DNA from: Halomonas citrativorans
GTDB taxonomy: Bacteria; Pseudomonadota; Gammaproteobacteria; Pseudomonadales; Halomonadaceae
Direction of reading: 5' to 3'
Assembly: GCF_900163645.1 (NCBI RefSeq)
Contig: NZ_FUKM01000059.1
Coordinates: 1-64,000 of the forward strand
DNA: 64,000 nt
In this document: positions 26,425 through 35,925 of the stretch, in pieces
Layout of the letters: each line of letters begins with the position of its first letter
Position numbering within the stretch: the stretch's first letter is position 1
Notes under the pieces: model-generated
Seen by the model: only the letters and a program-made list of their open reading frames with translations
Told to the model about the DNA's origin: nothing
Database searches by the model: none
Position numbers and translations under genes: made by a program

Positions 26425-27963
26425 TCAATGCAGTTTTTCTCCATCAACAACGATGTGATGCGTACTGCGGGCTTTGGGATGAATAAAGTAGTGACCTTCG
26501 GGCGCTGTATGGGGCTTGATGTGGTGTAGTTTAAGGTTTTTTGGCGCAGCGCTTTTATTATGCACTCCATAAATAATAAACGGAATCGCTAGCACTACAA
26601 GGAAACAGCCGATCAGCAAACCGGTATAAACTTCGTTAGACTCTTTTCCTGGCAACCCCGTGGGAGGAAAGAAGGAGACGACAAAAGCAACTAAAGAAGT
26701 AAGTAACCCCACCACTGCAACAGCAATTTTTATTTTGTTACCGCCTGGGATATTGAAGGTACGTTGATTTTCAGGCTGTTTTCGAACAAGGGTAATGTAA
26801 GCCAGGAATAGCATAAAGTAGCTGCACAGATAGATAACGACTGTTAGCGCTAGCGCAATCAGGAAGGACATATTATTTCCTCCCCCCGTATTCGTCAAAA
26901 CAATCAATGCGATAGTTGTAATGATTAACTGAGAAATAACCAACGCCACCGGCACTCCGTTCTTGTTTACTTTAGCAAAACGCGCCGGCAAGATACCCTG
27001 CTGCGCGGTTACCAACATACCGCGTGATGGTCCAACAATCCATGCGGCTATTTCAGCCAGCACACCCAGCAACAGCAGCGCAGCAATAATCCGAATAGCC
27101 CATTCAAAATGGCTGCCAAAGTGGTTAATCAACACACTGAACGTTTGCATCACGCCCGCAGATAAGTTGATTTGCTCGTGAGGAATAACAGACGCAATTG
27201 TCAACCCACCGAGTGAACTTAAGAGAATGGCAGAAACCATAAGAAACAACATGGCGAGAGGATAATCACGACCGGGGTTTTTCATCTCATTGACATGGGT
27301 AGCCGACGCTTCAACCCCCATATAACTCAGTATAAAAGCGACAAACACCACCAGGGTGCTCATACTACCGAAGGTGGGAAAAAACGTCTGTGCACTCATT
27401 TCAATAGCGACCGGCGCACCTGAATGAAGATATAAAATGGCAAGCCCAATTAAGATAAAAGCGGGCAGTAGAATACCTGCAAAAAAGCCTAGCTTTGCAA
27501 TCCGCGCCGTATTCTTGGTACCGCCAAACTGAGTTAACGCTAACCCCCACAATATAATCAACGCCGCAATCGTCTTGACTATCGGGTCGCTATTCAGTGC
27601 AGGCCAATTAAGAATGTAAGAGAGTGCGCCTAGCACAAAATAAAGCATAGGAATAAAGCCAACAGCAATTTGCAAATATCCAAAGGAGATTGCCGCAAAC
27701 CCCCATCGTTCACCTAGCGTTTTGGATACCCACGTAAAAACCCCACCCTCTTCCCAGCCTTTAACTGTCGCCATTTCTGCTGCGCAAAGTCCTACCGGAA
27801 TAAACCACAGAACCCCACCAAGAATAAGAAAGAAGACCAGAGAGAAACCCGATGTTGCAAAGGTAGGATATTCATATACCGCCATTACCATTGAAGCCGT
27901 TATCGCGAAGAAACCCAATAACGAAAGCTGCTTTGGCGCGGCTGTCGATTGTGTATTATCCAT
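26425..27963 (-). CDS. gadC: Glutamate:GABA antiporter
   Basis: GadC exchanges external glutamate for cytosolic GABA in the inner membrane, completing the GAD acid-resistance cycle. The 512-residue APC-superfamily protein has about 12 membrane segments. It ends with the pH-gate C-plug [20 protein letters not shown], very close to the plug of E. coli GadC. It follows gadB by about 100 nt on the same strand. Its codon use is visibly more AT-rich than its neighbours. Confidence 0.94.
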   Translation of the reverse strand: MDNTQSTAAPKQLSLLGFFAITASMVMAVYEYPTFATSGFSLVFFLILGGVLWFIPVGLCAAEMATVKGWEEGGVFTWVSKTLGERWGFAAISFGYLQIAVGFIPMLYFVLGALSYILNWPALNSDPIVKTIAALIILWGLALTQFGGTKNTARIAKLGFFAGILLPAFILIGLAILYLHSGAPVAIEMSAQTFFPTFGSMSTLVVFVAFILSYMGVEASATHVNEMKNPGRDYPLAMLFLMVSAILLSSLGGLTIASVIPHEQINLSAGVMQTFSVLINHFGSHFEWAIRIIAALLLLGVLAEIAAWIVGPSRGMLVTAQQGILPARFAKVNKNGVPVALVISQLIITTIALIVLTNTGGGNNMSFLIALALTVVIYLCSYFMLFLAYITLVRKQPENQRTFNIPGGNKIKIAVAVVGLLTSLVAFVVSFFPPTGLPGKESNEVYTGLLIGCFLVVLAIPFIIYGVHNKSAAPKNLKLHHIKPHTAPEGHYFIHPKARSTHHIVVDGEKLH

Positions 27964-28061
27964 ATTTATTCCCCGAAGAAACGAATTATTAATCCGTCAT
28001 TCTTTTATTCGCTATTTAGAGCGGCGATGTCTAGCCGCTCTAACAACCAAAAAGTCTCAAA

Positions 28062-29459
28062 TCAGGAATGATTAAAGCCGCTGGCTTCATCTTCTGACAA
28101 TGGATTAACCACGGGATGATTTTCAAAATGCTGAAGCGATCGCTTCATATCTTCAATTAACAAGCAGCCTAGATCGTAGCTCACCCCATGACGAACAAGG
28201 ATACGCTGGACAACCAAGTCTTCACGGTGAGCTGGCATAGAATAAGCGGGGACTTGCCAGCCGCGCGAACGTAATTTGTCGGCCAGGTCATAGAGCGTAT
28301 AACCGCCAATATTTGCGCCTTCTTTCAGCTTCCATGCCAACGCAGGAATACCTTCATTGCTGTTCCCATCAAAGAGGATTTCGAAGGGACCTAGCTTACC
28401 AATCTCGTCCGCAATATGTTGCGCAGTAGCGTAACAGGCATTATGGATTTTGGCGTAACCTTCACGCCCAAGTCGCAGGAAGTTGTAGTACTGCGCAATG
28501 ATTTGCCCACCGGGGCGCGAAAAATTGAGCGCGAATGTCGGCATATCACCGCCGAGATAGTTAACGTTAAAAATGAGCTCTTCGGGCAAGTCTATTGCTT
28601 CACGCCAGATCACCCAGCCAGCTCCCAAAGGTGCAAGCCCAAATTTGTGGCCAGACGTGTTAATTGACTTCACTCTCGGGAGTTGGAAGTCCCACACTAG
28701 ATCTGGCGCGCAGAACGGAGCCAAAAAGCCCCCGCTAGCACCGTCAACGTGTATAGGAATATCCAAGCCGGTTTTTTGTTGTAATTGATCCAGTGCATCG
28801 CTTACGGCTTTTACTGGCTCGTATTGGCAGGTAAAGGTAACGCCCAGCGTTGGTACGACACCAATCGTATTCTCATCAACGCGTTTGATAACTTCCTCTG
28901 GGCTCATAATCAAGCGATCGCCTTCCAGCGGAATTTCACGCAGTTCAACATCAAAATAACGGGCAAATTTGTGCCAGCAAATTTGTACCGGCCCACAAAT
29001 CATATTTGGTTTATCAGTGGGCAGCCCTTTTGCCGCACGTTTTTTCCGCCATTGCCACTTAAGCGCTAACCCACCAAGCATTGCGGCTTCTGAAGAGCCA
29101 ATCGTCGAGCATCCCATGGTTGTTTCTGGCGAGGGTGAGTTCCAGAGATCTGCTAACATCCTAACGCAGCGTGCTTCGATTTCCGCAGTTTGTGGATATT
29201 CATCTTTATCGATCATATTTTTATCGATTGAAAGATCCATCAAATTACGAATTTCATCATCTACCCATGTTTGGCAAAATGTTGCCAAGTTCTGGCGGGA
29301 ATTTCCATCAAGCATTAATTCGTCACGAATGGCGCTAAATACATTGTGAGGATTACGTTCTTCATCGGGAAACCCGGATTTCGGCAACGATGTCGCCAAG
29401 TCAATTGATGCATATACATCGTCATTATCATTACGTGCATTTAACCCTTTGACATCCAT
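28062..29459 (-). CDS. gadB: Glutamate decarboxylase
   Basis: This PLP-dependent enzyme converts glutamate to GABA and CO2, consuming a cytosolic proton. The 465 residues match GadA/GadB in length (466). Visible are [10 protein letters not shown] (Asp239), the PLP lysine Lys272 in [13 protein letters not shown], and the C-terminal gating His in the NHS end. The E. coli-like N-terminal activation segment is partly replaced. It is followed by gadC. Upstream lies about 620 bp of AT-rich noncoding DNA. Confidence 0.95.
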   Translation of the reverse strand: MDVKGLNARNDNDDVYASIDLATSLPKSGFPDEERNPHNVFSAIRDELMLDGNSRQNLATFCQTWVDDEIRNLMDLSIDKNMIDKDEYPQTAEIEARCVRMLADLWNSPSPETTMGCSTIGSSEAAMLGGLALKWQWRKKRAAKGLPTDKPNMICGPVQICWHKFARYFDVELREIPLEGDRLIMSPEEVIKRVDENTIGVVPTLGVTFTCQYEPVKAVSDALDQLQQKTGLDIPIHVDGASGGFLAPFCAPDLVWDFQLPRVKSINTSGHKFGLAPLGAGWVIWREAIDLPEELIFNVNYLGGDMPTFALNFSRPGGQIIAQYYNFLRLGREGYAKIHNACYATAQHIADEIGKLGPFEILFDGNSNEGIPALAWKLKEGANIGGYTLYDLADKLRSRGWQVPAYSMPAHREDLVVQRILVRHGVSYDLGCLLIEDMKRSLQHFENHPVVNPLSEDEASGFNHS

Positions 29460-30082
29460 CGTACTACCCCCAGTTTTTTATATGGATCACGTTTACTGCT
29501 CAAAGATCAGCTAAGACCACCCTATCAAACCATCAAAATTTACTATATCTACATGGGTGGTGCTTTTAGTCTATGACAAAATCTTAAAAATGAAACATCG
29601 TAAGTATAATTTAAAAAATTATTTCGCCAAAAAACGCCTATCCACTTGAAACTGCTAAAAATATTACCAACCAAGGCGTAACATTTCTTTCTCGTAGTAC
29701 CCAACGGGTAGAAAAGTGGTTTAATAACGAGCATAAGAAAACAACCAACTTATCAATAGATTAAAAACCTTGACTCTACAAACATCAAAACAATGGCTCC
29801 CACATTAATCTACACAACGGTATAGGATTATCTTCAAGGCCATAGCACGATATGACCATCCAATAAAAACAACTTAAGCCACTGTTTTACAATAAGACAT
29901 CATGAGTAAAAAGGTATTTTATCCAGCCATCATTCAATGAATACTGGGTGACTCGATCAAGAATTAGAAAAAGAAATATTCAACAAGCAACCATTTGTAC
30001 CAACGAACAAACAACAATGCTCTGTTGGAAACAAGTTAAGACATGAGATTCACAGGATGGCATGACCTAACTGATCCCATAC
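29460..30082. other. AT-rich noncoding region upstream of gadB
   Basis: About 620 bp with stops in every frame and no convincing gene. A 61-codon frame near 29549-29734 (minus) has no ribosome site and no coding character. The part close to gadB must hold its promoter and has an inverted repeat (29516-29561). The rest may be regulatory or decayed DNA. Base composition is far more AT-rich than the rest of the window, consistent with a transferred segment. Confidence 0.6.
29516..29561. promoter_or_regulatory. Widely spaced inverted repeat upstream of gadB
   Basis: ACCACCC (29516-29522) and GGGTGGT (29555-29561) are perfect inverted copies with a 32-nt AT-rich spacer. They lie 57-102 nt upstream of gadB, where a promoter and operator should be. 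They could be a dimer or loop-forming binding site, or a leader hairpin. Confidence 0.35.
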
Positions 30083-30169
30083 AAAAAGCATTTGCCTAAC
30101 ATACTCTCAGCTTACTGAAAGTGCCAAACAAATGCCTAAATGAGTAATCCTGTTGTTTTCGCTATTCGT
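30083..30169 (+). repeat. 87-bp direct repeat, copy 2 (also terminator)
   Basis: Second copy of the 26281-26368 repeat in the same orientation. The inverted repeat survives (GCATTTG at 30088-30094, CAAATGCC at 30129-30136) and is followed by TTTTT on the minus strand. It lies directly after the stop of the 76-residue gene and can terminate that operon. Confidence 0.85.
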
Positions 30170-30174
30170 AACGC

Positions 30175-30405
30175 TTATTTAGGCCGGTGGCGTAGCTCAT
30201 TGAGCACTAACGTAAAGAAACTACGAATTTCGTTCATTTTGGGTCGTGCTTCTTTAATCAACGTGTCGAAAGGTTCCAGTTCTCGCTCTTGCGCTTCTCT
30301 TTGCGCTATCTCCTCTCTTATTTCTTCAATGAGCTCGGAAGAGTCATCCAGCATGGCCTTGAGTTCAGCGGTCGATGTTGACACTAGCTCGTGTTGATTG
30401 GTCAT
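30175..30405 (-). CDS. Small acidic helical protein linked to Na/Pi symporter
   Basis: The 76-residue protein is strongly charged and helical (ELIEEIREEIAQREAQEREL), likely a coiled coil. No signal peptide or membrane segment is visible. I do not recognise a family. It starts 10 nt after the Na/Pi symporter stop, with GGAAA upstream of MTNQHEL, so it is co-transcribed and may regulate or bind the transporter. The function is inferred from context only. Confidence 0.65.
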   Translation of the reverse strand: MTNQHELVSTSTAELKAMLDDSSELIEEIREEIAQREAQERELEPFDTLIKEARPKMNEIRSFFTLVLNELRHRPK

Positions 30406-30415
30406 GGACGTTTCC

Positions 30416-31600
30416 TCAAAACAGCGTGGTGAGCGCAATCAGGATGGCTGGCACGGCAATAAATACGCCTAATACCCAAGCAGCGGCGAGTGCTTTTCTT
30501 TCTGAGGCGACACGACCTAGCCACTCGGCACCCTTAACAGGCAGTGGTCTTAAAAAAGGTAGGCCAAAAATCACCACAACCGCAAATAGATTAAAGAAGA
30601 GATGAACCAGTGCGATTTCCAGCGCCAGTATGGCAGTTGCCCCAGTAATTGCGGTGGCAGCAAGTAGCGCGGTAAACGTCGTGCCAATGTTGGTGCCTAA
30701 TGTGAAAGGGTAAATCTGACGTAAAGAGAACGCGCCTGACCCAGCTAACGGCACCATTAAGCTTGTGGTGGTAGAGGAAGACTGGACTAAAAACGTCACC
30801 ACAGCACCAGAAGCAATACCGGCGACGGGGCCACGTCCAATGGCGTTATGCATAATATTTTTTGCCTGCCCTACCATCAGTACTCTCAGCAGTGCGCCGA
30901 TATAACGAATCGCTAAGAAGATCACGGCAATGCCAAAAATAATCATGGCAACGCCACCAGCAATCGTGGGCAGGTTCATGGCGACACTTTCAACCGAAGA
31001 GGTAATCGGCTTTGTTGCCATCCCGACAATATTAATACTGCCCATGGAAAGATCGGCATCGCCGTAAAACAGAAACGCCGTAGCGTTCGCCAGCTTTTCA
31101 AGCGGATGAAAAATAAGCTCAATGGGCAGAAAAATCGCCACGGCCAGCAAGTTAAAAAAGTCATGCACCGTTGCGGCAGAGAACGCGCGCCTAAACTCGG
31201 CTTTATCACGTACGTGGCCCAGACTTACCAATGTATTGGTGACAGTAGTACCAATATTGGCGCCCATAATCATGGGCACCGCCATAGCGACAGGCAGGCC
31301 ACCCGCCACAAACGCCACGATAACGGAAGTAACGGTTGAAGATGACTGTATCAGGGCCGTCGCGACAATCCCTATCATCAAACCAACAAAGGGGTTGGTG
31401 GCAACTTCAAACAACTGAGCGGCATGGCCGCCCGCGGCAATCTTAAAGCCATTACCTATGATGGATACGGCACAGATCAGGAAATACACCAGCAATGCAA
31501 GCGTGAGCCACTGCCTTAGCGTGCCCTTGCGTCGGACTTTTATTCTGCGACCCTGGCTTGGTAAGACCTCTTGCACAGCACTATTAATATTCTCAGCCAT
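30416..31600 (-). CDS. Na+/phosphate symporter (NptA/PhoU-less type)
   Basis: This is a polytopic Na/Pi cotransporter of 394 residues with two inverted repeats. Each repeat carries the QSSS signature: ALIQSSSTVTSVIVAFV and FLVQSSSTTTSLMVPL. Phosphate uptake driven by sodium fits a halophile. The ATG at MAENINS has GAGGAGG 9 nt upstream; a GTG three codons earlier abuts that ribosome site and is less likely. No C-terminal PhoU domain is present. Confidence 0.9.
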   Translation of the reverse strand: MAENINSAVQEVLPSQGRRIKVRRKGTLRQWLTLALLVYFLICAVSIIGNGFKIAAGGHAAQLFEVATNPFVGLMIGIVATALIQSSSTVTSVIVAFVAGGLPVAMAVPMIMGANIGTTVTNTLVSLGHVRDKAEFRRAFSAATVHDFFNLLAVAIFLPIELIFHPLEKLANATAFLFYGDADLSMGSINIVGMATKPITSSVESVAMNLPTIAGGVAMIIFGIAVIFLAIRYIGALLRVLMVGQAKNIMHNAIGRGPVAGIASGAVVTFLVQSSSTTTSLMVPLAGSGAFSLRQIYPFTLGTNIGTTFTALLAATAITGATAILALEIALVHLFFNLFAVVVIFGLPFLRPLPVKGAEWLGRVASERKALAAAWVLGVFIAVPAILIALTTLF

Positions 31601-31781
31601 TTGCCGCACCCTCCTCGCATGAAGAACGCCAGATACTCACTTACTCGAAGAATGACGGTTATTGGTGACACCGGTGTGACAACAGCGTGGCATTATGATG
31701 TTAGAGCCTTGTTTTGCTTTTATAAAAATTTAATAAATATTATTTAATAAGCTATCCCACCAGCTTTTTCAATCAGGCTAA

Positions 31782-32402
31782 TTATTTATAGTAAGCTTTA
31801 GAAGCTGACCGAAAGGTTATTCCCTGCACATCGCTGATTTCGTAAATATCATCTAAAACTGTTAGCTTAAAATAAGCACAATCTCCTACTTTAACATGCT
31901 GAATATCAAACAATTCATTAAGTAGAAGGCGGATAATGCCGCCATGAGCCACAAGGATGGAAGACGACTCCGTAAGGTCGTGCTTTAGCTTATCAAGTGT
32001 GGATAAAACCCTTTTCTTAAAAGCCGAATATGTTTCTGATCCTTCGACGTTACTTTCTTCATCGTTAATTTTTTTAACTTCTTCTGGAAAACAGCGTGCT
32101 GCTTCAGATCTAAGCAATCCGCTTAACACTCCATAGCGATTTCGCTCCTGAAAATCAGGAAGCGTTCGGCACGTAATGTTCGTGGCTTCGCTAATAGCAG
32201 CGGCGGTTTCTTGCGCCCTGATAAGTGGGCTTGCATATAATGATTCAGCGCCTATTAATTGAAGCGCCCTTGCAACCTCTTTACTTTGTTCTCGCCCGTG
32301 CGGCGTCAGGTGATCGTCATAGGAGCCACCGAAACGGTCTTCGATATCGCCGGTGGTTTGACCATGGCGAACCAGGTAGAGCACTTTATGTATGGGTGTC
32401 AT
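31782..32402 (-). CDS. Histidine phosphatase family protein
   Basis: The 206-residue protein belongs to the phosphoglycerate-mutase-like histidine phosphatases. The phospho-His motif is LVRHGQT (about residues 10-16), with a second Arg/Glu region (SPLIRAQETA) and a C-terminal VAHGGIIR. The substrate is unclear; sugar phosphates, nucleotides or cofactors are all known in the family. It stands alone on the minus strand. Confidence 0.87.
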   Translation of the reverse strand: MTPIHKVLYLVRHGQTTGDIEDRFGGSYDDHLTPHGREQSKEVARALQLIGAESLYASPLIRAQETAAAISEATNITCRTLPDFQERNRYGVLSGLLRSEAARCFPEEVKKINDEESNVEGSETYSAFKKRVLSTLDKLKHDLTESSSILVAHGGIIRLLLNELFDIQHVKVGDCAYFKLTVLDDIYEISDVQGITFRSASKAYYK

Positions 32403-32512
32403 TGTAATCCTGCTTATTTTTACAAAAGCCGACTACTACAGCACCTTAGAATGACAAAATGATTAATTGACCCAAAAAAAGTTGCACCCCAGAAAGGGCA
32501 TTCTACTTACGG

Positions 32513-32965
32513 CTACTCGCGATTAAGCAGGCGAAAGTGCTTTTTTACCTGTTTGTATGGTAATTCCAGACAGATAACTATCCAGCGGGCATCATCCAGA
32601 CAAATGGCGAGGCAAAGTTCATCCTGCCAGCCGGTTCGCTGATAGAAGTTGCTGGCAGACTCGTTATACCCGGCAGGCGGTACCACATCGGCCATATGCA
32701 GCACGCCTTGCCGCAGGGCACTGCCAAGCGCCACTAAAAACGGGTACTACTGCTGACAGCCCTGCCCTCCAATAGGTCGCGCTGAAAAAGCAGTTTACGG
32801 CGCTCGTGAATAGAATCGAACAGGTAGGTAGAATGTTTGCCAGGCCGATGACCAATGATCACCCTACATGAGCAGTGCCTTCAGCCGTGAGGTGAAGCGC
32901 ATCAATCGTCTGCGTTAACGCATGCGACATGGCGTCTTTAAAGAGAGTAGGCATACGTATTAAAC
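32513..32965 (-). pseudogene. Frameshifted remnant of a transcriptional regulator, LuxR-like
   Basis: Three minus-strand pieces in different frames join into one degenerate protein: MPTLFKDAMSHALTQTIDAL, then YLFDSIHERRKLLFQRDLLE ending at a stop, then RQGVLHMADVVPPAGYNES with FYQRTGWQDELCLAI. The last piece resembles the sensor part of LuxR-type regulators (FYRxxGLxDELCL). The usual C-terminal DNA-binding domain is missing. Family is tentative; the frameshifts and truncation are visible. Confidence 0.5.
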
Positions 32966-33038
32966 GGTGGCTGTGGCAGAGGACGTTCCGTATGCTTTAG
33001 TCCGCGCTCATTTATAAGACACTCACACAGTAGATTTT

Positions 33039-33350
33039 ATGACCGACTCTCTCAGCAAGACAAAATCCAGCTTTTATCGACGTCTTTACGTGGCTTACCT
33101 GATCGACCAGGGCGTCGCTAGCGTACCTGCGCTCGTGAGCTCCTGCGGCATGCCGCGTCGTACGGCCCAGGATACTATCGCGTCGCTTGCCGAACTGGAC
33201 ATTGAATGCCAGTTTCAGCCGACCCAAGGCGAGCGCCATAACAGTGGTGAATACCGGATTATCAGTTGGGGGCCAATTGACCCTTCCTGGGTCAAAAACC
33301 AGGCAAAACGGCTGGCCGAGGAACTGGGTTATCCCTCGCTCTCGTTTTGA
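33039..33350 (+). CDS. Small winged-helix-like protein
   Basis: This 103-residue protein has a helix-turn-helix-like N-terminal part (VPALVSSCGMPRRTAQDTIASLAELDIECQF, about residues 28-58), a following beta-hairpin-like GEYRIISWGPID and a helical tail. It could bind DNA. The start ATG has no strong ribosome site. It converges with the oxidase operon (20 nt between stops). Function unknown. Confidence 0.68.
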   Translation: MTDSLSKTKSSFYRRLYVAYLIDQGVASVPALVSSCGMPRRTAQDTIASLAELDIECQFQPTQGERHNSGEYRIISWGPIDPSWVKNQAKRLAEELGYPSLSF

Positions 33351-33370
33351 TTGCCTACTGGTTCAGATGC

Positions 33371-35548
33371 TCAATCACGCCAGGCAAGCCGGGCGGCATT
33401 CAGCGTAACGCTTAATGAACTGGCGACCATGGCCAGTACCGCCACCAGCGGGGGAATGGCCATCACGATCACCAAGCCAAGTGCTAGCGTGTTATAGACG
33501 GCCGACAGGGTTAAATTCTGCAACATGACACGCCGAGTTGCCTGAGCAGTGGCAAGCCCCTCAACCAGGCTAGAAACACCCGGTTTGAGTAAATGTGCAG
33601 CTGCGCCTTCACGGGCGGCCTCACTGGCGTTGAAAGGAGCTGTCCCAATATCGGCGGCCGCTAGGCTTAAGGTGTCATTAACCCCATCGCCCACAAACAT
33701 CGTAGGCCCAGGCAGCACCTGAACCAGTCGGGCTTTCGCCTCTGGCGAACGTTCTGCAAAACATGCATTCGGCGCCAGCCCAAGGCGCTCAGCCACCGCC
33801 TCAACGGCGCTAGGCCTATCTCCACTCAGCATGACCACCCAGTAATCGGCTTGCAGTGATTGAATACTCGACGCGGCATCCTCATACGGCGTATCTTCAA
33901 GATAGAAGCTGCCTAGCCAGCCCAAGGCGTCCGCAAGTACCACTTCAGAGGCGGCAAGTGAGGTATCCGTTTCATATTCAGGCAGCTCAATACCCTGGCT
34001 ACTTAAAAAGCGCTGGCTGCCGAGCCAAATATCGCCATGTTCTGGCAAGTAAAGGTGCACCCCTTGCCCAGGCACCTCTTCTACCACCTGGGCTTGCCGC
34101 GGCACGTATGTCTGGTCAGAGTCCGCCCAACGCTTGAGCGCTTGGGCCAAGGGATGCTGGCTATTGGCTGCCACTTGATACAACGTGGCTTTAACCGCTT
34201 GCTCGGTCACCCCTTCACGGCCTACCCAGTTTACTAGCACCGGTTCGCCCTGCGTTAACGTGCCGGTTTTATCCAGGGCAATGGTTTTAACTCTCGCCAG
34301 CGTTTCAAGCGCTGCTGGGTCGCGCAAGGCGATCCCCTGGTTTAACAGTCGTCCGCTCCCCGCTAGGCTTGCCAATGGCACGGCCAAACCTACGGCACAG
34401 GGGCATGCAACTACCAGTACTGAAAGCGCTCGAACGGCGGCATCTTCAAGGCCAAGCCCTAACATTAGCCCCACCGGCAGAATAGCTATTCCCAGTATTA
34501 ACGCCACAGGGCTTAACCAGGCAGCAAAGCGGTCGGCGAGTTTTTGCAGTTCGCCCTTTTGCGTCTGGTAATGGCGCATTTGGTCGCGAAGACGATCCAG
34601 ACGCCGCTCGCCCAAAGCATGGGTGACCGTCATACTGACATCAGCGCTGCCTAGTAACCGACAGCCGGCATAAACCGGCTCGCCTTTAGGAAAGTGACGA
34701 GGCGTGCTCTCCCCCGTCAGCGATGCGGTATCCACCCATGCGGCTTCTTCCAAAATGCCGTCCAGCGCAATAAGCTCACCTGGCGTTAGCATTACGCTGG
34801 CACTCGGCTGAATCTCCACCAAGGGTTTCACCTGCCACTTGGCGCCCTCCCACACCAGCACCTCATCATTGGGTTGGGACAAGACATCAAGGGCTTTTAA
34901 CCCGCGATGACGGCACAGCGTTTCCACTAGCCGCCCGCCCAGCAAAAGCACAATGAGCATGACGGCCGTATCAAAATACACCTCGGCAGAGCCGCGCCAC
35001 AAAAGCCCGAATGACACCATGACCGCAGACCAAACGCCGAGAGTAACCAGCACGTCCATGCCCGGACGTTTGGCACGCAGCGTGCGCAGGCCCGCCCGAT
35101 AAAACGGCCACCCGGCAAAGGTCACAACGGGGATAGAAAACGCCCCCGACACCCAAGCGACGACCCACTCAACCGTTGAGTTGGGCAACGCTCCTGCGTA
35201 AATCAACAGGGATGCCAGCATGGTCCACATGCCAAACACGGCCCCCACCAGCAGGCGTAAACTCAAATAGCGGCTTTCCTGCTCAAGGCGCGCATGCGCG
35301 TCCGCACTGGGTTCCAGCTCGGTTAACCGGTAGCCTAGGCGTTTTACTTTAGGGGCCAACGTGTCGAGCGAGATAGCCTCAGCGGCGCCTTTTACCCATA
35401 GCGTGGCGGTTGGGTAGTGAACGCTGATGCTATCAACCCCTTTACGGTGGTTAAGCACGCCCTCTACGGCGAGCGCACAACTGGTGCACCACATGCCGTT
35501 TAGCGTGTACAGCGCTTCTTTGGCGCTTGGCTCCCCCTGCGCCTGCAT
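33371..35548 (-). CDS. Copper-translocating P-type ATPase (CcoI/FixI-like)
   Basis: A P1B-type ATPase of 725 residues. It has an N-terminal heavy-metal domain with GMWCTSCA (Cys21, Cys24), the membrane CPC motif (ACPCAVGLAVP), TGES, phosphorylation DKTGTLTQGE and GDGVNDTLSLAAADIG. The GMWCxxC form is typical of CcoI/FixI, which deliver copper to heme-copper oxidases. Being last in the cytochrome c oxidase operon supports that role. The start MQAQGEP is chosen because an upstream in-frame ATG overlaps the preceding gene by about 75 bp. Confidence 0.9.
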   Translation of the reverse strand: MQAQGEPSAKEALYTLNGMWCTSCALAVEGVLNHRKGVDSISVHYPTATLWVKGAAEAISLDTLAPKVKRLGYRLTELEPSADAHARLEQESRYLSLRLLVGAVFGMWTMLASLLIYAGALPNSTVEWVVAWVSGAFSIPVVTFAGWPFYRAGLRTLRAKRPGMDVLVTLGVWSAVMVSFGLLWRGSAEVYFDTAVMLIVLLLGGRLVETLCRHRGLKALDVLSQPNDEVLVWEGAKWQVKPLVEIQPSASVMLTPGELIALDGILEEAAWVDTASLTGESTPRHFPKGEPVYAGCRLLGSADVSMTVTHALGERRLDRLRDQMRHYQTQKGELQKLADRFAAWLSPVALILGIAILPVGLMLGLGLEDAAVRALSVLVVACPCAVGLAVPLASLAGSGRLLNQGIALRDPAALETLARVKTIALDKTGTLTQGEPVLVNWVGREGVTEQAVKATLYQVAANSQHPLAQALKRWADSDQTYVPRQAQVVEEVPGQGVHLYLPEHGDIWLGSQRFLSSQGIELPEYETDTSLAASEVVLADALGWLGSFYLEDTPYEDAASSIQSLQADYWVVMLSGDRPSAVEAVAERLGLAPNACFAERSPEAKARLVQVLPGPTMFVGDGVNDTLSLAAADIGTAPFNASEAAREGAAAHLLKPGVSSLVEGLATAQATRRVMLQNLTLSAVYNTLALGLVIVMAIPPLVAVLAMVASSLSVTLNAARLAWRD

Positions 35549-35565
35549 CGGTGGCTCTTTACCGC

Positions 35566-35922
35566 TTATAGGCAAGGCGGTAAGCCAACCATCGGCCCGG
35601 CGACAAACACCACGCCCAAGGCGGAAAACACGTATAGCCATGCGGATACAAAGGCATTAAAGTGCTGCCGCCCTTTATGCTGTTTAGCTTCCTGAAAACA
35701 CCCCCAGGCAAGCCCGGCCAATAGCACGGCGGTTACCAGGCTCAGCAACAACAGAGTGATATTGATATGGTTAAATGCACCCTGGTCAGGCTCAGGCGGC
35801 ACCACTGCGCAGGCAACCGATAGCCCGCCGTAAATGGCGACAAACCAGATGCTCCAAAGCGTCAACCCACCTACAAAATGGCCCGGATGAGTAAGATTTA
35901 ATCGCTGCACGATTGCTTTCAT
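35566..35922 (-). CDS. Small membrane protein in the oxidase operon
   Basis: The 118-residue protein has three hydrophobic segments (about 19-41, 53-73 and 88-112). It lies 3 nt after coxA and 17 nt before the copper ATPase, all on the same strand. Oxidase operons often contain small membrane subunits or assembly factors at this place, but I do not recognise a specific family. Confidence 0.7.
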   Translation of the reverse strand: MKAIVQRLNLTHPGHFVGGLTLWSIWFVAIYGGLSVACAVVPPEPDQGAFNHINITLLLLSLVTAVLLAGLAWGCFQEAKQHKGRQHFNAFVSAWLYVFSALGVVFVAGPMVGLPPCL

Positions 35923-35925
35923 CGC

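Noticed and set aside
29549..29734. A 61-codon frame upstream of gadB
   Set aside because: No ribosome site, no coding character, in an AT-rich noncoding stretch.
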